Source: Planctomycetota bacterium
GTDB lineage: Bacteria; Planctomycetota; JAMOSO01
Direction: 5' to 3'
Length of the DNA: 64,000 bases
NCBI GenBank assembly: GCA_027063065.1
Contig: JAMOSO010000050.1
Location: 36,067-100,066, forward strand
The stretch's first letter is position 1. Every line of letters starts with the position of its first letter. This document shows positions 49,195 to 59,402 of the stretch, piece by piece. The translations under genes were made by a program, and so were the position numbers. A model generated the notes under the pieces. It was not told where the DNA came from, made no database searches, and saw nothing but the letters and a program-made list of their open reading frames with translations.

Positions 49195-49983
49195 TTATAA
49201 ATCTACCAATTTAATATCATTCATTGAATTATGCCAAAAGTAAGCACCAACCCTTTTAAAACGCTCCAAACTATCAGTAACTAAAAAAGTAGTTTTGCCA
49301 CTTCCGATGCCACGATAAGTATTGGCGATACGCGAAGCTGTTGTATCGGCAGAGTTAACAATATTTAATGAAGGGTATAGCTGTCTAATCGTTTTCGTAA
49401 AAACAGGAAAATGCGTACATCCAAGGACTAAGGTTTCTATATCCTGATAAATTAACGAATCAATATATTTACTTAAGATTTTTTCAACAATTTCCCCATC
49501 GTGCCAACCCTCTTCTGCCAAAGCCACCAACAATTGTGCAGGTGCCGAAACAACTTTTGCCGATGGTTCCATTGTATGAATAGCATCGGCATACGCTCCT
49601 TGTCTAACAGTTGCTTCTGTAGCTAGGACGCCTATAGGCTTTATGAACCACCTATTACAAACCACCTCGATAGCACCTGGCAAAATTACCCCAAAGATAG
49701 ATACATTTTTACATCTTTGCTCTAAGCAATTAATCGCCACTGAAGAAGCCGTATTACAAGCTACCACAATAATATCTATCTTATACTCCAACAAAATCTC
49801 AACTGCTTGTAAAGCATAATTTATTACTGTTGTTGGGCTTTTAGTGCCGTATGGCAAACGCGCTGTATCTCCTAAATAAATCAAATTAACATCGGGCATA
49901 TATTGACGTAAAGATTTTAAAACTGTTAGTCCTCCCATCCCAGAATCAAACACACCTATTGTACTAATATTTGGGACGCTCAC
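49195..49983 (-). CDS. murI: Glutamate racemase
   Basis: Makes D-glutamate for peptidoglycan. It has 262 residues, with substrate motif DSGMGG at 13-18 and the two catalytic cysteines C76 (ACNTASS) and C189 (GCTHFP). GDTARLPYG is also typical. It is divergent from the BtuF-like gene across a 104-base spacer that must hold both promoters. Confidence 0.95.
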   Translation of the reverse strand: MSVPNISTIGVFDSGMGGLTVLKSLRQYMPDVNLIYLGDTARLPYGTKSPTTVINYALQAVEILLEYKIDIIVVACNTASSVAINCLEQRCKNVSIFGVILPGAIEVVCNRWFIKPIGVLATEATVRQGAYADAIHTMEPSAKVVSAPAQLLVALAEEGWHDGEIVEKILSKYIDSLIYQDIETLVLGCTHFPVFTKTIRQLYPSLNIVNSADTTASRIANTYRGIGSGKTTFLVTDSLERFKRVGAYFWHNSMNDIKLVDL

Positions 49984-50087
49984 TTAAATCTCCAATTCAA
50001 AATAAACCTTTACTTCATAAACCATTATTTATACTGTATTTGTGTTAGGTTTGCATTATTTTTATACAGGATTTTATTACAAAAAGA

Positions 50088-50969
50088 ATGAAAATAACAA
50101 ATATCACATTCATACTGATATTATCTATTGCTAGCGATGTTTTAGCTGGCTATACCGTTACTGATGCAGCAAGACGCAGAGTATTTTTTAATTATCCACC
50201 AACTAGAATAATATCTCAACTGCCATGTGCAACAGAAACAATCTTTGCAATTGGGGCTAGCAAAAGACTAATTGGTGTTACACAATCTTGTGTGTTTCCG
50301 CCAGAAGCCCAAGAAAAAATTTGTATTGGCAGTAAAAACAATCCCAATCTTAAAATGATAATTTCACTAAAACCAGATTTAGTATTTATCAACAAAAACA
50401 TACACACATCAAGATTAATTAGACTGTACAGCCAATTTGGCATAAACGTAATTGTTATTAACCCAATTAACTATCAACATATTTTAGCATCTATAATTTT
50501 AGTTGGCAAAGCCTGTCATTTAGACGAAAGAGGCAAATACATATCAAGAAAACTTGCTAAAATATGTTTAAAAATCAAAAATAAAACTCTAAACGAAACA
50601 AAACCTAGAGTATTATTTTGCACATCTATCAATCCAATTATAGCCGCAAGACCTAACACCCTATATGACAATCTTATAAATTTAGCAGGAGCTAAAAACG
50701 CTATTGGATACGGGGATTATACATACCCAAAATTAACCGCAAATGACTTAGAATTATGCAATCCAGATATTATTATAACACCATCTAAAACAGCTAAAGA
50801 AAATTTAGCTAAATTGATAAAAAAATGTCCCAATATAAATGCAGTAAAACAAAACAAAGTCTATATAATCAACCACGATTATATTTATCAAACTGGCCCT
50901 AGTTTGTTTTTGGGACTATTGGAAATGACTGAAAAAATTCACAATATTAAAATAGATTTAGAAAAATAA
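50088..50969 (+). CDS. Periplasmic binding protein, BtuF/FhuD-like
   Basis: A 293-residue secreted solute-binding protein of the helical-backbone metal-receptor family (cobalamin, siderophore or heme uptake). The signal peptide ends near residue 20 (DVLAG); no lipobox cysteine. The pattern RIISQLPCATETIFAIGASKRLIGVTQSC, then LKPDLVFI, is typical. No permease or ATPase gene follows; an antiporter gene begins one base downstream. The ligand cannot be told, and it is an orphan in this window. Confidence 0.85.
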   Translation: MKITNITFILILSIASDVLAGYTVTDAARRRVFFNYPPTRIISQLPCATETIFAIGASKRLIGVTQSCVFPPEAQEKICIGSKNNPNLKMIISLKPDLVFINKNIHTSRLIRLYSQFGINVIVINPINYQHILASIILVGKACHLDERGKYISRKLAKICLKIKNKTLNETKPRVLFCTSINPIIAARPNTLYDNLINLAGAKNAIGYGDYTYPKLTANDLELCNPDIIITPSKTAKENLAKLIKKCPNINAVKQNKVYIINHDYIYQTGPSLFLGLLEMTEKIHNIKIDLEK

Positions 50970-50970
50970 T

Positions 50971-52161
50971 ATGCTCATATATATGTACTTATGTTGCGCT
51001 TTAATAGTGGCATGGATTGCTGGTCGTACAGCCGTAAAATTTGGACTACCTGATTTTTTAGGTATTTTAATCATCGGTATAGCCTGCGCGCCGTATTTAC
51101 CTCATATTGCAATCTCATCTCCTGCTAGAACTTTTGCATTAATAGTAATTTTATTGCGCGCTGGGCTAGGAATGAACAGCAATACTATACGTTTAATAGG
51201 TTGGCCCGCTATTAAATTAGGTTCGATACCATGTTTAACCGAAGGATTTACCATTACACTGATAGCGCCCTATCTGTTGCCAATTAATTATTTAGAAGCT
51301 ATGTGCTTGGGCTTTGTCATTGCGGCTGTTAGCCCTGCCGTGATTGTGCCGGCTATGCTTGAATTTTCATCAAAAGGAGTAGGGCAAAAAAAACAAATAC
51401 CAAATTTAGTTTTAGCTGGAGCATCATTAGATGATATTTTTACCCTGACAATTTTTGGAGCAACCATTAATGCATTAAGCACAGGTCAAGATATTTCATT
51501 TAGTGATATGTTAGTTTCAATACCTACACAAATCTTAATAGGCATTATTATAGGACTTGGCACCGCATGGATACTTCATAAAATATATGCCAAAATACCA
51601 AAGCAATTCTTTGTGCTGATAAGCTGTTTAATAGCTTCTGGATTTTTATATTGGCTAGAAAAACAACATCTTTTTCCGATGACGTCTTTACTTGGTATTA
51701 TGGCAATTGGTTTTTACCTCAACGAGCATAGTCCACATGCCAAACCATTATCTAACTCATTAAACTCTATCTGGAATTGGGTTAAAATCTTATTGTTTTT
51801 CTTTATCGGTACAGAAGTTAATATTTCATCTGCCATTAATGGCGGGCTAATAGGTATTGCTATAATCGCCATTGGCTTGATGGGACGCAGTATCGGTATG
51901 TGGGTTGCATTATTAAAAACCAATTTAAGCAACAAAGAAAAACTATTTTGCTTAATTTCCCATATCCCAAAAGCTACTGTGCAAGCTGCCATCGGTGCTG
52001 TTGCTTTAACCTTAGTTACTAATGGCACTATTAAGCTAAGCAATGGAATAGCAACTGGAGAATTAATTTTAAACTTAGCCGTATTAAGCATATTAATAAC
52101 AGCACCAATTGGATCTGTATTAATATCTAAATTTGGTGAAAGACTATTAAAATCTAACTAG
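50971..52161 (+). CDS. Cation:proton antiporter (CPA family)
   Basis: A 396-residue protein with about eleven to twelve membrane segments. It matches the Na+/H+ exchanger-type fold: LIVILLRAGLGMN in an early helix, FVIAAVSPAVIVPAML, and GASLDDIFTLTIFG with the paired Asp expected at the ion site. A late helix has IPKATVQAAIGAVAL, the usual K-A-x-x-Q motif. There is no C-terminal TrkA domain. It is translated one base after the BtuF-like gene. Cation specificity unknown. Confidence 0.88.
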   Translation: MLIYMYLCCALIVAWIAGRTAVKFGLPDFLGILIIGIACAPYLPHIAISSPARTFALIVILLRAGLGMNSNTIRLIGWPAIKLGSIPCLTEGFTITLIAPYLLPINYLEAMCLGFVIAAVSPAVIVPAMLEFSSKGVGQKKQIPNLVLAGASLDDIFTLTIFGATINALSTGQDISFSDMLVSIPTQILIGIIIGLGTAWILHKIYAKIPKQFFVLISCLIASGFLYWLEKQHLFPMTSLLGIMAIGFYLNEHSPHAKPLSNSLNSIWNWVKILLFFFIGTEVNISSAINGGLIGIAIIAIGLMGRSIGMWVALLKTNLSNKEKLFCLISHIPKATVQAAIGAVALTLVTNGTIKLSNGIATGELILNLAVLSILITAPIGSVLISKFGERLLKSN

Positions 52162-52468
52162 ATGATAAACGGCTTTGCAAATCTGCCTTTTTGCTAGCAA
52201 AAGCGCGTTTCATCTCAGGTATCAAACCGTTGAGCATCGCTTCAACTATCTTATCATCACTATTTGCTGGGATAAAGCCTTGCTCCATAGCATTGTGGCA
52301 CATATAGCGCCCAAAAGTGGCTGCTAGCACGCCAAAACCACGATTAATATGATCTTCCCGCGCTTCAAAACTACCATTGAGACCCTTACCTGGAGCAGCC
52401 TGATGGTATTTGCTTATGGCTGTTTCTATCTCAATAAAAAAACGCTCTTGGTCTGTTAAATTTTCCAT
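52154..52468 (-). CDS. Conserved-looking hypothetical protein
   Basis: A 104-residue soluble, helical protein that I do not recognise. The start is ATG 52468, just past the stop of the upstream gene, with GGA 8 bases before it; longer in-frame starts would overlap that gene. The sequence has the patch NHINRGF-like HINRGFGVLAATFGRYMCHNAMEQGF. It overlaps the end of the convergent antiporter gene by 8 bases. Tight coupling to the two-helix membrane protein upstream suggests a shared role. Confidence 0.6.
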   Translation of the reverse strand: MENLTDQERFFIEIETAISKYHQAAPGKGLNGSFEAREDHINRGFGVLAATFGRYMCHNAMEQGFIPANSDDKIVEAMLNGLIPEMKRAFASKKADLQSRLSSS

Positions 52469-52469
52469 T

Positions 52470-53117
52470 TTAATATCCATCAATATGTTTTTTAAAATCA
52501 ATTGCAAAACTATCTATACTACCTTCAATAATATCACCGTTAGTTGGCAACCAAACACCGTCCGTGTCAAGCTCGCCATAATGTATTGTTGTATATTCTA
52601 ATACAGAACCATCTGTAAATAAACCTATAAAAAATTTACGTTGTGGCCCCCAAAGCAATTCAACATTCTGACATGGAAATTTATTTTTTGCAATTAACTC
52701 ACATAAATATTTACCACATACAAAAAGCATCTTGCCTGAGCCATCATCCAACACAAAGGCTCTACAGTTTTCATCTTCGTCTATTCCTATTATCTCTAAA
52801 ACTTGAGAGCCTTGCCAATGTAACAATTCACCTATTTTAAAGTCTAACCGCCTTTTTAAAGTTGGCTTCGTAACTATTTGATAAAACACCGACAATAACA
52901 TCAACCATATTGCAGGCGCAATTACAATCATAAAAACAATAAAAGCTATAGAAAAATCTGCATACTTATTTAATATCAAAAATAAAATAACTGCTATCGC
53001 CAACAAACCAAAGGCTAAGCTAGCATATAATTTTTTTTGGCTTAATTCCTGTTGACGCAATTCTTCTAACGGCTTTTTATATCGCCCTATTAAATTTATA
53101 TCTGAACATTCAAGCAT
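52470..53117 (-). CDS. Hypothetical protein with two membrane helices
   Basis: A 215-residue protein I do not recognise. A charged N-terminus with a short coiled stretch (PLEELRQQELSQKK) leads to two membrane helices (about 31-48 and 55-80), then a cytoplasmic or periplasmic beta-rich domain of ~130 residues (FKIGELLHWQGSQVLEIIG, VLDDGSGKMLFVCG). That domain reads like a small SH3- or OB-like fold, but this is a guess. It is divergent from ndk. Confidence 0.6.
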   Translation of the reverse strand: MLECSDINLIGRYKKPLEELRQQELSQKKLYASLAFGLLAIAVILFLILNKYADFSIAFIVFMIVIAPAIWLMLLSVFYQIVTKPTLKRRLDFKIGELLHWQGSQVLEIIGIDEDENCRAFVLDDGSGKMLFVCGKYLCELIAKNKFPCQNVELLWGPQRKFFIGLFTDGSVLEYTTIHYGELDTDGVWLPTNGDIIEGSIDSFAIDFKKHIDGY

Positions 53118-53196
53118 AACTTAAGTATACCAAAATCAACTTTAAAGCATAGCCACTACTTGATAGAATAAACACCTATCATTTATGGGGATAAAT

Positions 53197-53616
53197 ATGC
53201 AAAGAACATTTAGTATCATCAAACCTAAAGCCGTTAGCAATCATCATATTGGTCATATCATTGCTATTTTTGAAGAACATAACTTACGCATAGCAGGCAT
53301 AAAATTAATAACTTTAAATCGAGAAAAAGCAAAAATATTTTATGCCGAACACGATGGCAAACCATTTTTTAATGATTTATTAGATTTTATCACATCAGGC
53401 CCAATCGTATTAATGGTACTAGAAGGCCTAGATGCTATTAAATTAAATCGCAAAATTATGGGAGTTACCAACCCTCAGGAAGCCGAAACAGGCACTATTA
53501 GAAATCTTTACGCCGAAAGCATACAAGCCAATGCCGTGCACGGCTCCGACTCTGAACAAGCTGCCAAACGAGAAATAGCCCTATTCTTTGACGATAGCGA
53601 AATTGTAAAAAGTTAA
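53197..53616 (+). CDS. ndk: Nucleoside diphosphate kinase
   Basis: Equalises nucleoside triphosphate pools through a phosphohistidine. It has 139 residues from ATG 53197, which has GGGGAT 5-6 bases upstream; an earlier ATG at 53185 overlaps that site. FSIIKPKAV is at 5-13. The phosphorylated residue is H115 in NAVHGSDS, and the nucleotide-binding MGVTNPQEAETGTIR is typical. The YhiN-like gene follows after 18 bases. Confidence 0.96.
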   Translation: MQRTFSIIKPKAVSNHHIGHIIAIFEEHNLRIAGIKLITLNREKAKIFYAEHDGKPFFNDLLDFITSGPIVLMVLEGLDAIKLNRKIMGVTNPQEAETGTIRNLYAESIQANAVHGSDSEQAAKREIALFFDDSEIVKS

Positions 53617-53634
53617 TACCTGCCTGTTACATCT

Positions 53635-54816
53635 ATGCAAAAATATGATGCGATTATTGTGGGTGCCGGAGCATCAGGCTTAACTTGTGCTGCCGAAGCT
53701 ACCAAAACAAATAAACGCATAGCTATTATTGATCACAACCAAACAGCCGGCAAAAAAATAACCATCTCTGGAGGAGGTAAGGCTAATTTCACCAACCTTA
53801 ACATCAATGCAGATAATTACATTTGCAATAATCCACATTTTGTAAAATCCGCATTAAAACGTTATAGTCCTTGGGATATTATTAAATTATTAGAAACATA
53901 CAATATTAATTGGCACCAACGAGAACACGGACAACTGTTTTGTGATATTAATGCAACACATTTACTCAATGCTCTTTTAAATGAAGCTGCTAACACAGAT
54001 TTTTTTTTAGGTCGTTCAATTAAATGCATAACCAACAAAAATAATAAATTTTCAATAGAAACTTCCAAAGGTTTTTTTGAATGTCAAAAACTAGTTATTG
54101 CCACTGGTGGGTTATCGTTTTCTAAAATTGGCGCAAGTGATTTTGGACATCGCATAGCCAAACAATTTGGACACACCATCATCGAGCCTTTGCCAGCATT
54201 AGTACCATTACTATATAATAAAAATGATTATCAATATTTAACTACATTATCCGGTATATCTATTAAAGCTAAAATTAGCTATAAAAATATTAGCTTTTTA
54301 GATCAGCTATTATTTACACATCAAGGTTTAAGTGGGCCTGTAATATTGCAAATATCTTCATACTGGCAAGCAAACACATGCATTACTATTGATTTATTAC
54401 CAGAAATAAACATTCAAGAAAACTTAATCTTATCAAGAACTAAATCACCAAAACAACAATTACATACTAAATTAAGACAATTTTTTCCCGACAAATTAGC
54501 CAAACTTATATGTGATTATTTGATTAAAAAAAATGCTACGTTGGGCAGTTTATCTAACAACGATATTGAGATAATTGATAAGGCCATTCACAACATTAAA
54601 ATTACACCTAAAGGCACCGCGGGCTTTAATAAAGCAGAAGTCACCATTGGTGGCATAAACTGCAATGAAATCAGCTCTAAAACAATGGAGTCGCAAATTA
54701 CACCAAACCTGTTTTTTATCGGAGAAGTTCTCGATGTTACAGGTCAACTAGGCGGGTTTAATTTCCATTGGGCATGGGCATCTGGCACAGCGGCTGGCAA
54801 AGCTCTATTTGCTTAA
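53635..54816 (+). CDS. HI0933/YhiN-like FAD-dependent oxidoreductase
   Basis: A 393-residue flavoprotein of the BaiN/HI0933 family. FAD-binding GAGASGLTCAAE is at residues 9-20, followed by GKKITISGGGKANFTN, the family hallmark, and ATGGLSFSKIGASDFGH. The C-terminal GEVLDVTGQLGGFNFHWAWASG closes the FAD site. The substrate is not established for most members. Its last 59 bases overlap the end of the convergent GH42-like gene. Confidence 0.9.
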   Translation: MQKYDAIIVGAGASGLTCAAEATKTNKRIAIIDHNQTAGKKITISGGGKANFTNLNINADNYICNNPHFVKSALKRYSPWDIIKLLETYNINWHQREHGQLFCDINATHLLNALLNEAANTDFFLGRSIKCITNKNNKFSIETSKGFFECQKLVIATGGLSFSKIGASDFGHRIAKQFGHTIIEPLPALVPLLYNKNDYQYLTTLSGISIKAKISYKNISFLDQLLFTHQGLSGPVILQISSYWQANTCITIDLLPEINIQENLILSRTKSPKQQLHTKLRQFFPDKLAKLICDYLIKKNATLGSLSNNDIEIIDKAIHNIKITPKGTAGFNKAEVTIGGINCNEISSKTMESQITPNLFFIGEVLDVTGQLGGFNFHWAWASGTAAGKALFA

Positions 54817-57800
54817 TTACTATTTGTCCTGTAATAATATCTTTAAATTCTAGTGTCCAAGTACCTCCAATATCATTTTGCACAAAAGGTATAAATCCAT
54901 AACCCTTACCATTCTTTAATAAAATATTTTGATTATAAAAACTTACGTTCTGACCCTTAGGATTAATAACTCGCATAGCTACAACACTATCTATTGATTT
55001 AGAAAAAGACACAATAACATTAAACAACAAATCTTTATGTGAAACATCAACATCAAATGTTGATAACTTATCTTTTAACAATGCAAAAACATACGGATTT
55101 GCATTGTTAAAAAACAATTTTACATAATCAGTATAACCCAAGTATTTATGTGTTCTTAACTCATAAATATGATATTTAGAATCAAATTTAAATTCTGTTT
55201 GCTTGATTTTAGATGCATCAGTTATAACTCCAATATATTTGTTTTTAGCTGCATCATTATAAAGATAAATTTCTGCATCTCGTACCAACTCTCCGTCATT
55301 AGCAAATAAAACAACATCAACTTTTACGCCTGCTTTTTTCAACCTATTTATAAAAGTATTTTGCACATTAGTAATAATTTTTTTATTTACATTTGCATTT
55401 GGATATAACAATGCCCCTTTATAAGAAGTGTCAATCACTGTATCGATAAAGTTAGTTTCTTTAGTAAATAATTTTTTTAATTGTGGCTTGCTAAATGGCT
55501 TACAATTTTCATCCATTAATGCAGGCATGCCCTCTGCAATAATTATCCCGCCATCATCAGAAAATTTTTCGATTTGTGTTATTTCAGCCTTTGAAAGTGC
55601 AGTCGCATTTAACAAAACCAAAACCTTATATTGACTAGAATTTAAATCACCATCAGACAACTGTTCATAAGATATAAAATTAAAATTAACTCCAACATTA
55701 CGACATAAGCTTATATATTTTTCGCGTAATGCTTGATGGGATTTTTTTTGTTTATTTAAAAAAGCGGCTCGTATAGATGCTTGCGAATACAAAATTGCAA
55801 CACTAGCTTCTGCTTTTAAATTATTAATATAATGCTTACCTAAGCCACCTGTTAAAATTTTTAAAGTTTTTATACAATCTTTTGCTCCCGTAGAAAAGCT
55901 CATATCTGGATTAATAACTGATGGAGAATGAAAAGACATAGCTCCTTTTTCACCCATAAAAAGAGTTTTCCATAAAGCAACAGTCTGCTTATGCCCCTTT
56001 ATCGAATACCCCATTGCCCAATTGACAATATCACCATTTGGTTTGAATGACCTTTGTAAATCTCTTTGGCCACCTTCACTGTAGCTCATCACGCCGTCGA
56101 AAACCTTCATCATACGCCACCAGTCCATACCCCCATAAGCCGTGGGAGGTTGAGTTCCTGACATCGAGACTTTAGCATACGCATCTCCCTTGCGCGCGTT
56201 TATAGCAGCTAAATTAACTATTGCCTCCAAGCGCGAATCAACAAAATTAAGATGATCTGCCCACGGTGCATAATTTTTATTTGAACGCAAAATCGCCTCC
56301 TGACGTGTCATAGGCAAAACGCTTGCCCAATCAGAAAACGTTGTTTGCCATTCATTATTTAAATTATCGAGAGTTTGATATTTATCTTTTAAATAAGATC
56401 TAAACTTTACTAGACCTTCCTTTGAAAAACAAAAATCAACTGGCTTACCATCATAACCAGTTATAGATAATTCATCACCAAGCCAATAAAAACGAAGGCC
56501 ATATTTTTTAAATTTAGTTGATACATTTACAAAAGCATGCTCGCACTTGTTCAAAAATTTAGAATCCGACAAACAAGGCGTTCTTACCAACTGCATCTTA
56601 TCACCTGTTTTTAAATAATTAGCAGGTTCCTCACAACGTTCTAATCCAATACCGTGCAATGTTGTTGGATTAAAATTAAATTTTACAGCAAAATCTTTAT
56701 CTAACCTACTGTCATTAGCTATGATAGTTCGCACCTTTAGCTCGTGTAATTTATGTGCCAATTCTGGCAATAAATAATGTCGCATACCAAGACCTGCAAT
56801 CGATGTTATCCAAATCCCTGGCTCATAATCGTTCCAAACAAGTTGTTGTTCGGTTGGCATCACAATAAAAGTTTTTTCTAGACGGTCTACTATTTTACCT
56901 TCAATAGATAATAAGATTTTAACTTTATACTGTCTTGACATTAATTTGTTTTGTAATGGTATTACAAAAGTTAAATTATCTTGTAAAGATGCCTCATCAA
57001 AAAGCAATCTATTATAAGAATCATAAAGCTGGCAAATTATTTTTACCCGTTGGTTTTTATCATGCTTTAAATCAACTTTCACCTCGGCTACATCACCATT
57101 TATATAGTATGGTTTATTAAACTTTATTGCATTAATACGTGATTGGGCTTCTACTAAGATACTTGTGGATGCCCAATTTAACACTTCTTTATTTTTGTTT
57201 TTTAAAATTACATCCAACGTTTGCATACCGTTAAATATCACCGCAGGTATTTCAAAACATATTTGATTATTACCCTTAACAACCTGTTTATACAGCACAG
57301 TATTAGACAACTCTTTTGAGTAACAATTTCTATTGCCAATATTTATTTCAATTTGACTATCTATCTGACTGCTAACATTTAATTTAACCTCAATCTTTTT
57401 ATTGTATTTTGCAACTATGCTATCAATTAACAAATCAGGTTGACGATTTGCAGTATAAATAATTGCCTTAGATAAAAGAGAAAAATAATATTCCCAATAA
57501 TTACCTTGAAGAGCATTAACATTGTCAAACTCTGGGGTTAAACCTGCACCTGTATTATAAACTCCACCCAATGCCTTATAACCTAAAGCAACAGATTTGC
57601 CCTGACCGACATCTTTACTAGCCAAATAAGCATGGTTATTAACGCTAGCTAATACGTTGCCATCTGTTTCAAAAACTCTGCAATAACTATCTGGAAACAA
57701 CTCAAAAGGTATCCCATTGGTTAAAAAAGATTTTTTGACGGCTTTAGGTTTACCTAACAAAATTTTACCGTCGTTAAACAATGGACTAATAAATTGTAAG

Positions 57801-59377
57801 CTAGTTTTTTTATATGTCGGATCTATATAAACTAACCCCGTTCCTGCTTTGATTTTGTTTTCTAAAGTAGTTTGTATGTCTGTTGGAAAATAATCCCATG
57901 GTACAGCACCTATTAAAATCACATCATAATTTTCTTTTAATTTTTTGTTCAAATTATCATAGATATCTGCCTGAGTCGTTCTTCCATAATCATCACCTAT
58001 AGAATAAATAGGCCTATTATTTACAGATAAATATACAACGTTTGCATCTAAGCTTATCCTTTGGTTTAACTCTGCTACCTCAGGAATATTTTGATAGCCA
58101 GTCAATACTAACAATTTAATTTTACCCTTACTGTAAGGCTTTGCCCATTTGATATGTGGAGTTTTAATAGATAAATCATACTTGGTTAAATCAATTTTTT
58201 TAGCTTTGGTTGTAATTTTAGATTTTAAAGGCTTTAATTTATATCTGCCGTCTAAATCTCCCGCCACTAATAAACCGTTTAAGCGACCTACTTCCTTATT
58301 TTTATTACGTACTATAATTTCAATAGCATATCCACCATCAACACCAACCGTATAATCCATAGAACATTTTTGTACTGTAGCTGGATTCTTAAATTTTAAT
58401 GTCTTTTTACCTAAAACTTTCCATTTACCGCCAACTACTTTCTTTTCTCTTATTTCTAAATTTAAATTCTGTTTAACAGAACTATATATAGAAATATCTA
58501 GGGGTATAACATCGCCCTCCTCAACCTCTTCGTCATCAAAATCTAAAGACCCTACAAAATCTTTACCTGCGCCAGAAACTGAAGCAAGACCATAAAATGG
58601 AATGATTTGAATTTGAGTTTTAAAAGATTCTTTTTCTTTTAGAGTCAACTTTTCAAATCGCCATTCCATTGTTGGCCTAGTTAAATTTTTACTATCCCCA
58701 AACCAAGAATAAAAAGACTGTAAGCGACTGTAATCCATTAAAATAGCTACACCTGATTTGTTTTTTACAGATGATGCCATCCAACCTCTAGCTGGACGAT
58801 AGAACCAACGATCATGACTTTTCCAATTTTTTAATGGGACTTTTACAATTCCACGCTCAGTTGGATAATAATATGTTGCATCTTTTCCAACTACACCTAT
58901 TTTATTATGAAACCACAATCCATAATCCAAAGATGCCATTGCCGCTGGCATATTAAAAAATTTATAATCAACTATTATGGAAGCGTTATCCTCATAAATG
59001 CTTATTTTTTTAGATAATTCTAAAAAGTCTATACCTCCTCCATGAGCATTAATTTTTAAATCCACTGACAATTTAGACGTAGGCATATTAACCATTCGAT
59101 ATGCCTTATGATTTAAAAAAAATCTCGACTCTTGGATATTCCAAAAATTATCACTTAAACACCCCTGTTCTTTATCAACCAATTGAATATTAGTAGGTCT
59201 AAAAATTAAACTTTTAATTCTACCTCCAGACCCCTGATCAATTTGAATATTTAAATACTTATTCTCTAAAAATAATATCTTTTCCTTGTGATTTGCAATA
59301 GCACCAATAACACTAATTGAAAAAAACATATTGTGTATCAATAAAACATTTAAAACTAATAATGCTATTTTTTGCAT
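54758..59377 (-). CDS. Giant secreted GH42-like glycosidase with beta-galactosidase trimerisation-like domain
   Basis: A 1539-residue exported protein. The signal peptide lies in about residues 1-26. A beta-rich N-terminal region (~30-290) is followed by Ig-like segments and a region resembling a glutamine amidotransferase-like or Rossmann fold (IKLLVLTGY near 440). The GH42 barrel lies at about 880-1180. It has YWLGDELSITG, where E969 is the likely acid/base, and FSKEGLVKFRSYLKDKYQTLDNLNNEW, the typical GH42 segment. A domain like the GH42 trimerisation domain (VAILYSQASIRAAF and VLVLLNATALS) follows. The nucleophile was not identified, so activity and linkage are open. AAGGTG precedes the ATG. 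Confidence 0.72.
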   Translation of the reverse strand: MQKIALLVLNVLLIHNMFFSISVIGAIANHKEKILFLENKYLNIQIDQGSGGRIKSLIFRPTNIQLVDKEQGCLSDNFWNIQESRFFLNHKAYRMVNMPTSKLSVDLKINAHGGGIDFLELSKKISIYEDNASIIVDYKFFNMPAAMASLDYGLWFHNKIGVVGKDATYYYPTERGIVKVPLKNWKSHDRWFYRPARGWMASSVKNKSGVAILMDYSRLQSFYSWFGDSKNLTRPTMEWRFEKLTLKEKESFKTQIQIIPFYGLASVSGAGKDFVGSLDFDDEEVEEGDVIPLDISIYSSVKQNLNLEIREKKVVGGKWKVLGKKTLKFKNPATVQKCSMDYTVGVDGGYAIEIIVRNKNKEVGRLNGLLVAGDLDGRYKLKPLKSKITTKAKKIDLTKYDLSIKTPHIKWAKPYSKGKIKLLVLTGYQNIPEVAELNQRISLDANVVYLSVNNRPIYSIGDDYGRTTQADIYDNLNKKLKENYDVILIGAVPWDYFPTDIQTTLENKIKAGTGLVYIDPTYKKTSLQFISPLFNDGKILLGKPKAVKKSFLTNGIPFELFPDSYCRVFETDGNVLASVNNHAYLASKDVGQGKSVALGYKALGGVYNTGAGLTPEFDNVNALQGNYWEYYFSLLSKAIIYTANRQPDLLIDSIVAKYNKKIEVKLNVSSQIDSQIEINIGNRNCYSKELSNTVLYKQVVKGNNQICFEIPAVIFNGMQTLDVILKNKNKEVLNWASTSILVEAQSRINAIKFNKPYYINGDVAEVKVDLKHDKNQRVKIICQLYDSYNRLLFDEASLQDNLTFVIPLQNKLMSRQYKVKILLSIEGKIVDRLEKTFIVMPTEQQLVWNDYEPGIWITSIAGLGMRHYLLPELAHKLHELKVRTIIANDSRLDKDFAVKFNFNPTTLHGIGLERCEEPANYLKTGDKMQLVRTPCLSDSKFLNKCEHAFVNVSTKFKKYGLRFYWLGDELSITGYDGKPVDFCFSKEGLVKFRSYLKDKYQTLDNLNNEWQTTFSDWASVLPMTRQEAILRSNKNYAPWADHLNFVDSRLEAIVNLAAINARKGDAYAKVSMSGTQPPTAYGGMDWWRMMKVFDGVMSYSEGGQRDLQRSFKPNGDIVNWAMGYSIKGHKQTVALWKTLFMGEKGAMSFHSPSVINPDMSFSTGAKDCIKTLKILTGGLGKHYINNLKAEASVAILYSQASIRAAFLNKQKKSHQALREKYISLCRNVGVNFNFISYEQLSDGDLNSSQYKVLVLLNATALSKAEITQIEKFSDDGGIIIAEGMPALMDENCKPFSKPQLKKLFTKETNFIDTVIDTSYKGALLYPNANVNKKIITNVQNTFINRLKKAGVKVDVVLFANDGELVRDAEIYLYNDAAKNKYIGVITDASKIKQTEFKFDSKYHIYELRTHKYLGYTDYVKLFFNNANPYVFALLKDKLSTFDVDVSHKDLLFNVIVSFSKSIDSVVAMRVINPKGQNVSFYNQNILLKNGKGYGFIPFVQNDIGGTWTLEFKDIITGQIVIKQIELCQPLCQMPMPNGN

Positions 59378-59402
59378 ATAATCACCTTTTATTTATAAAT
59401 AA

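Noticed and set aside
49055-49243. 62-codon plus-strand frame between leuC and murI
   Set aside because: No ribosome binding site, no recognisable motif, and it overlaps the end of murI.
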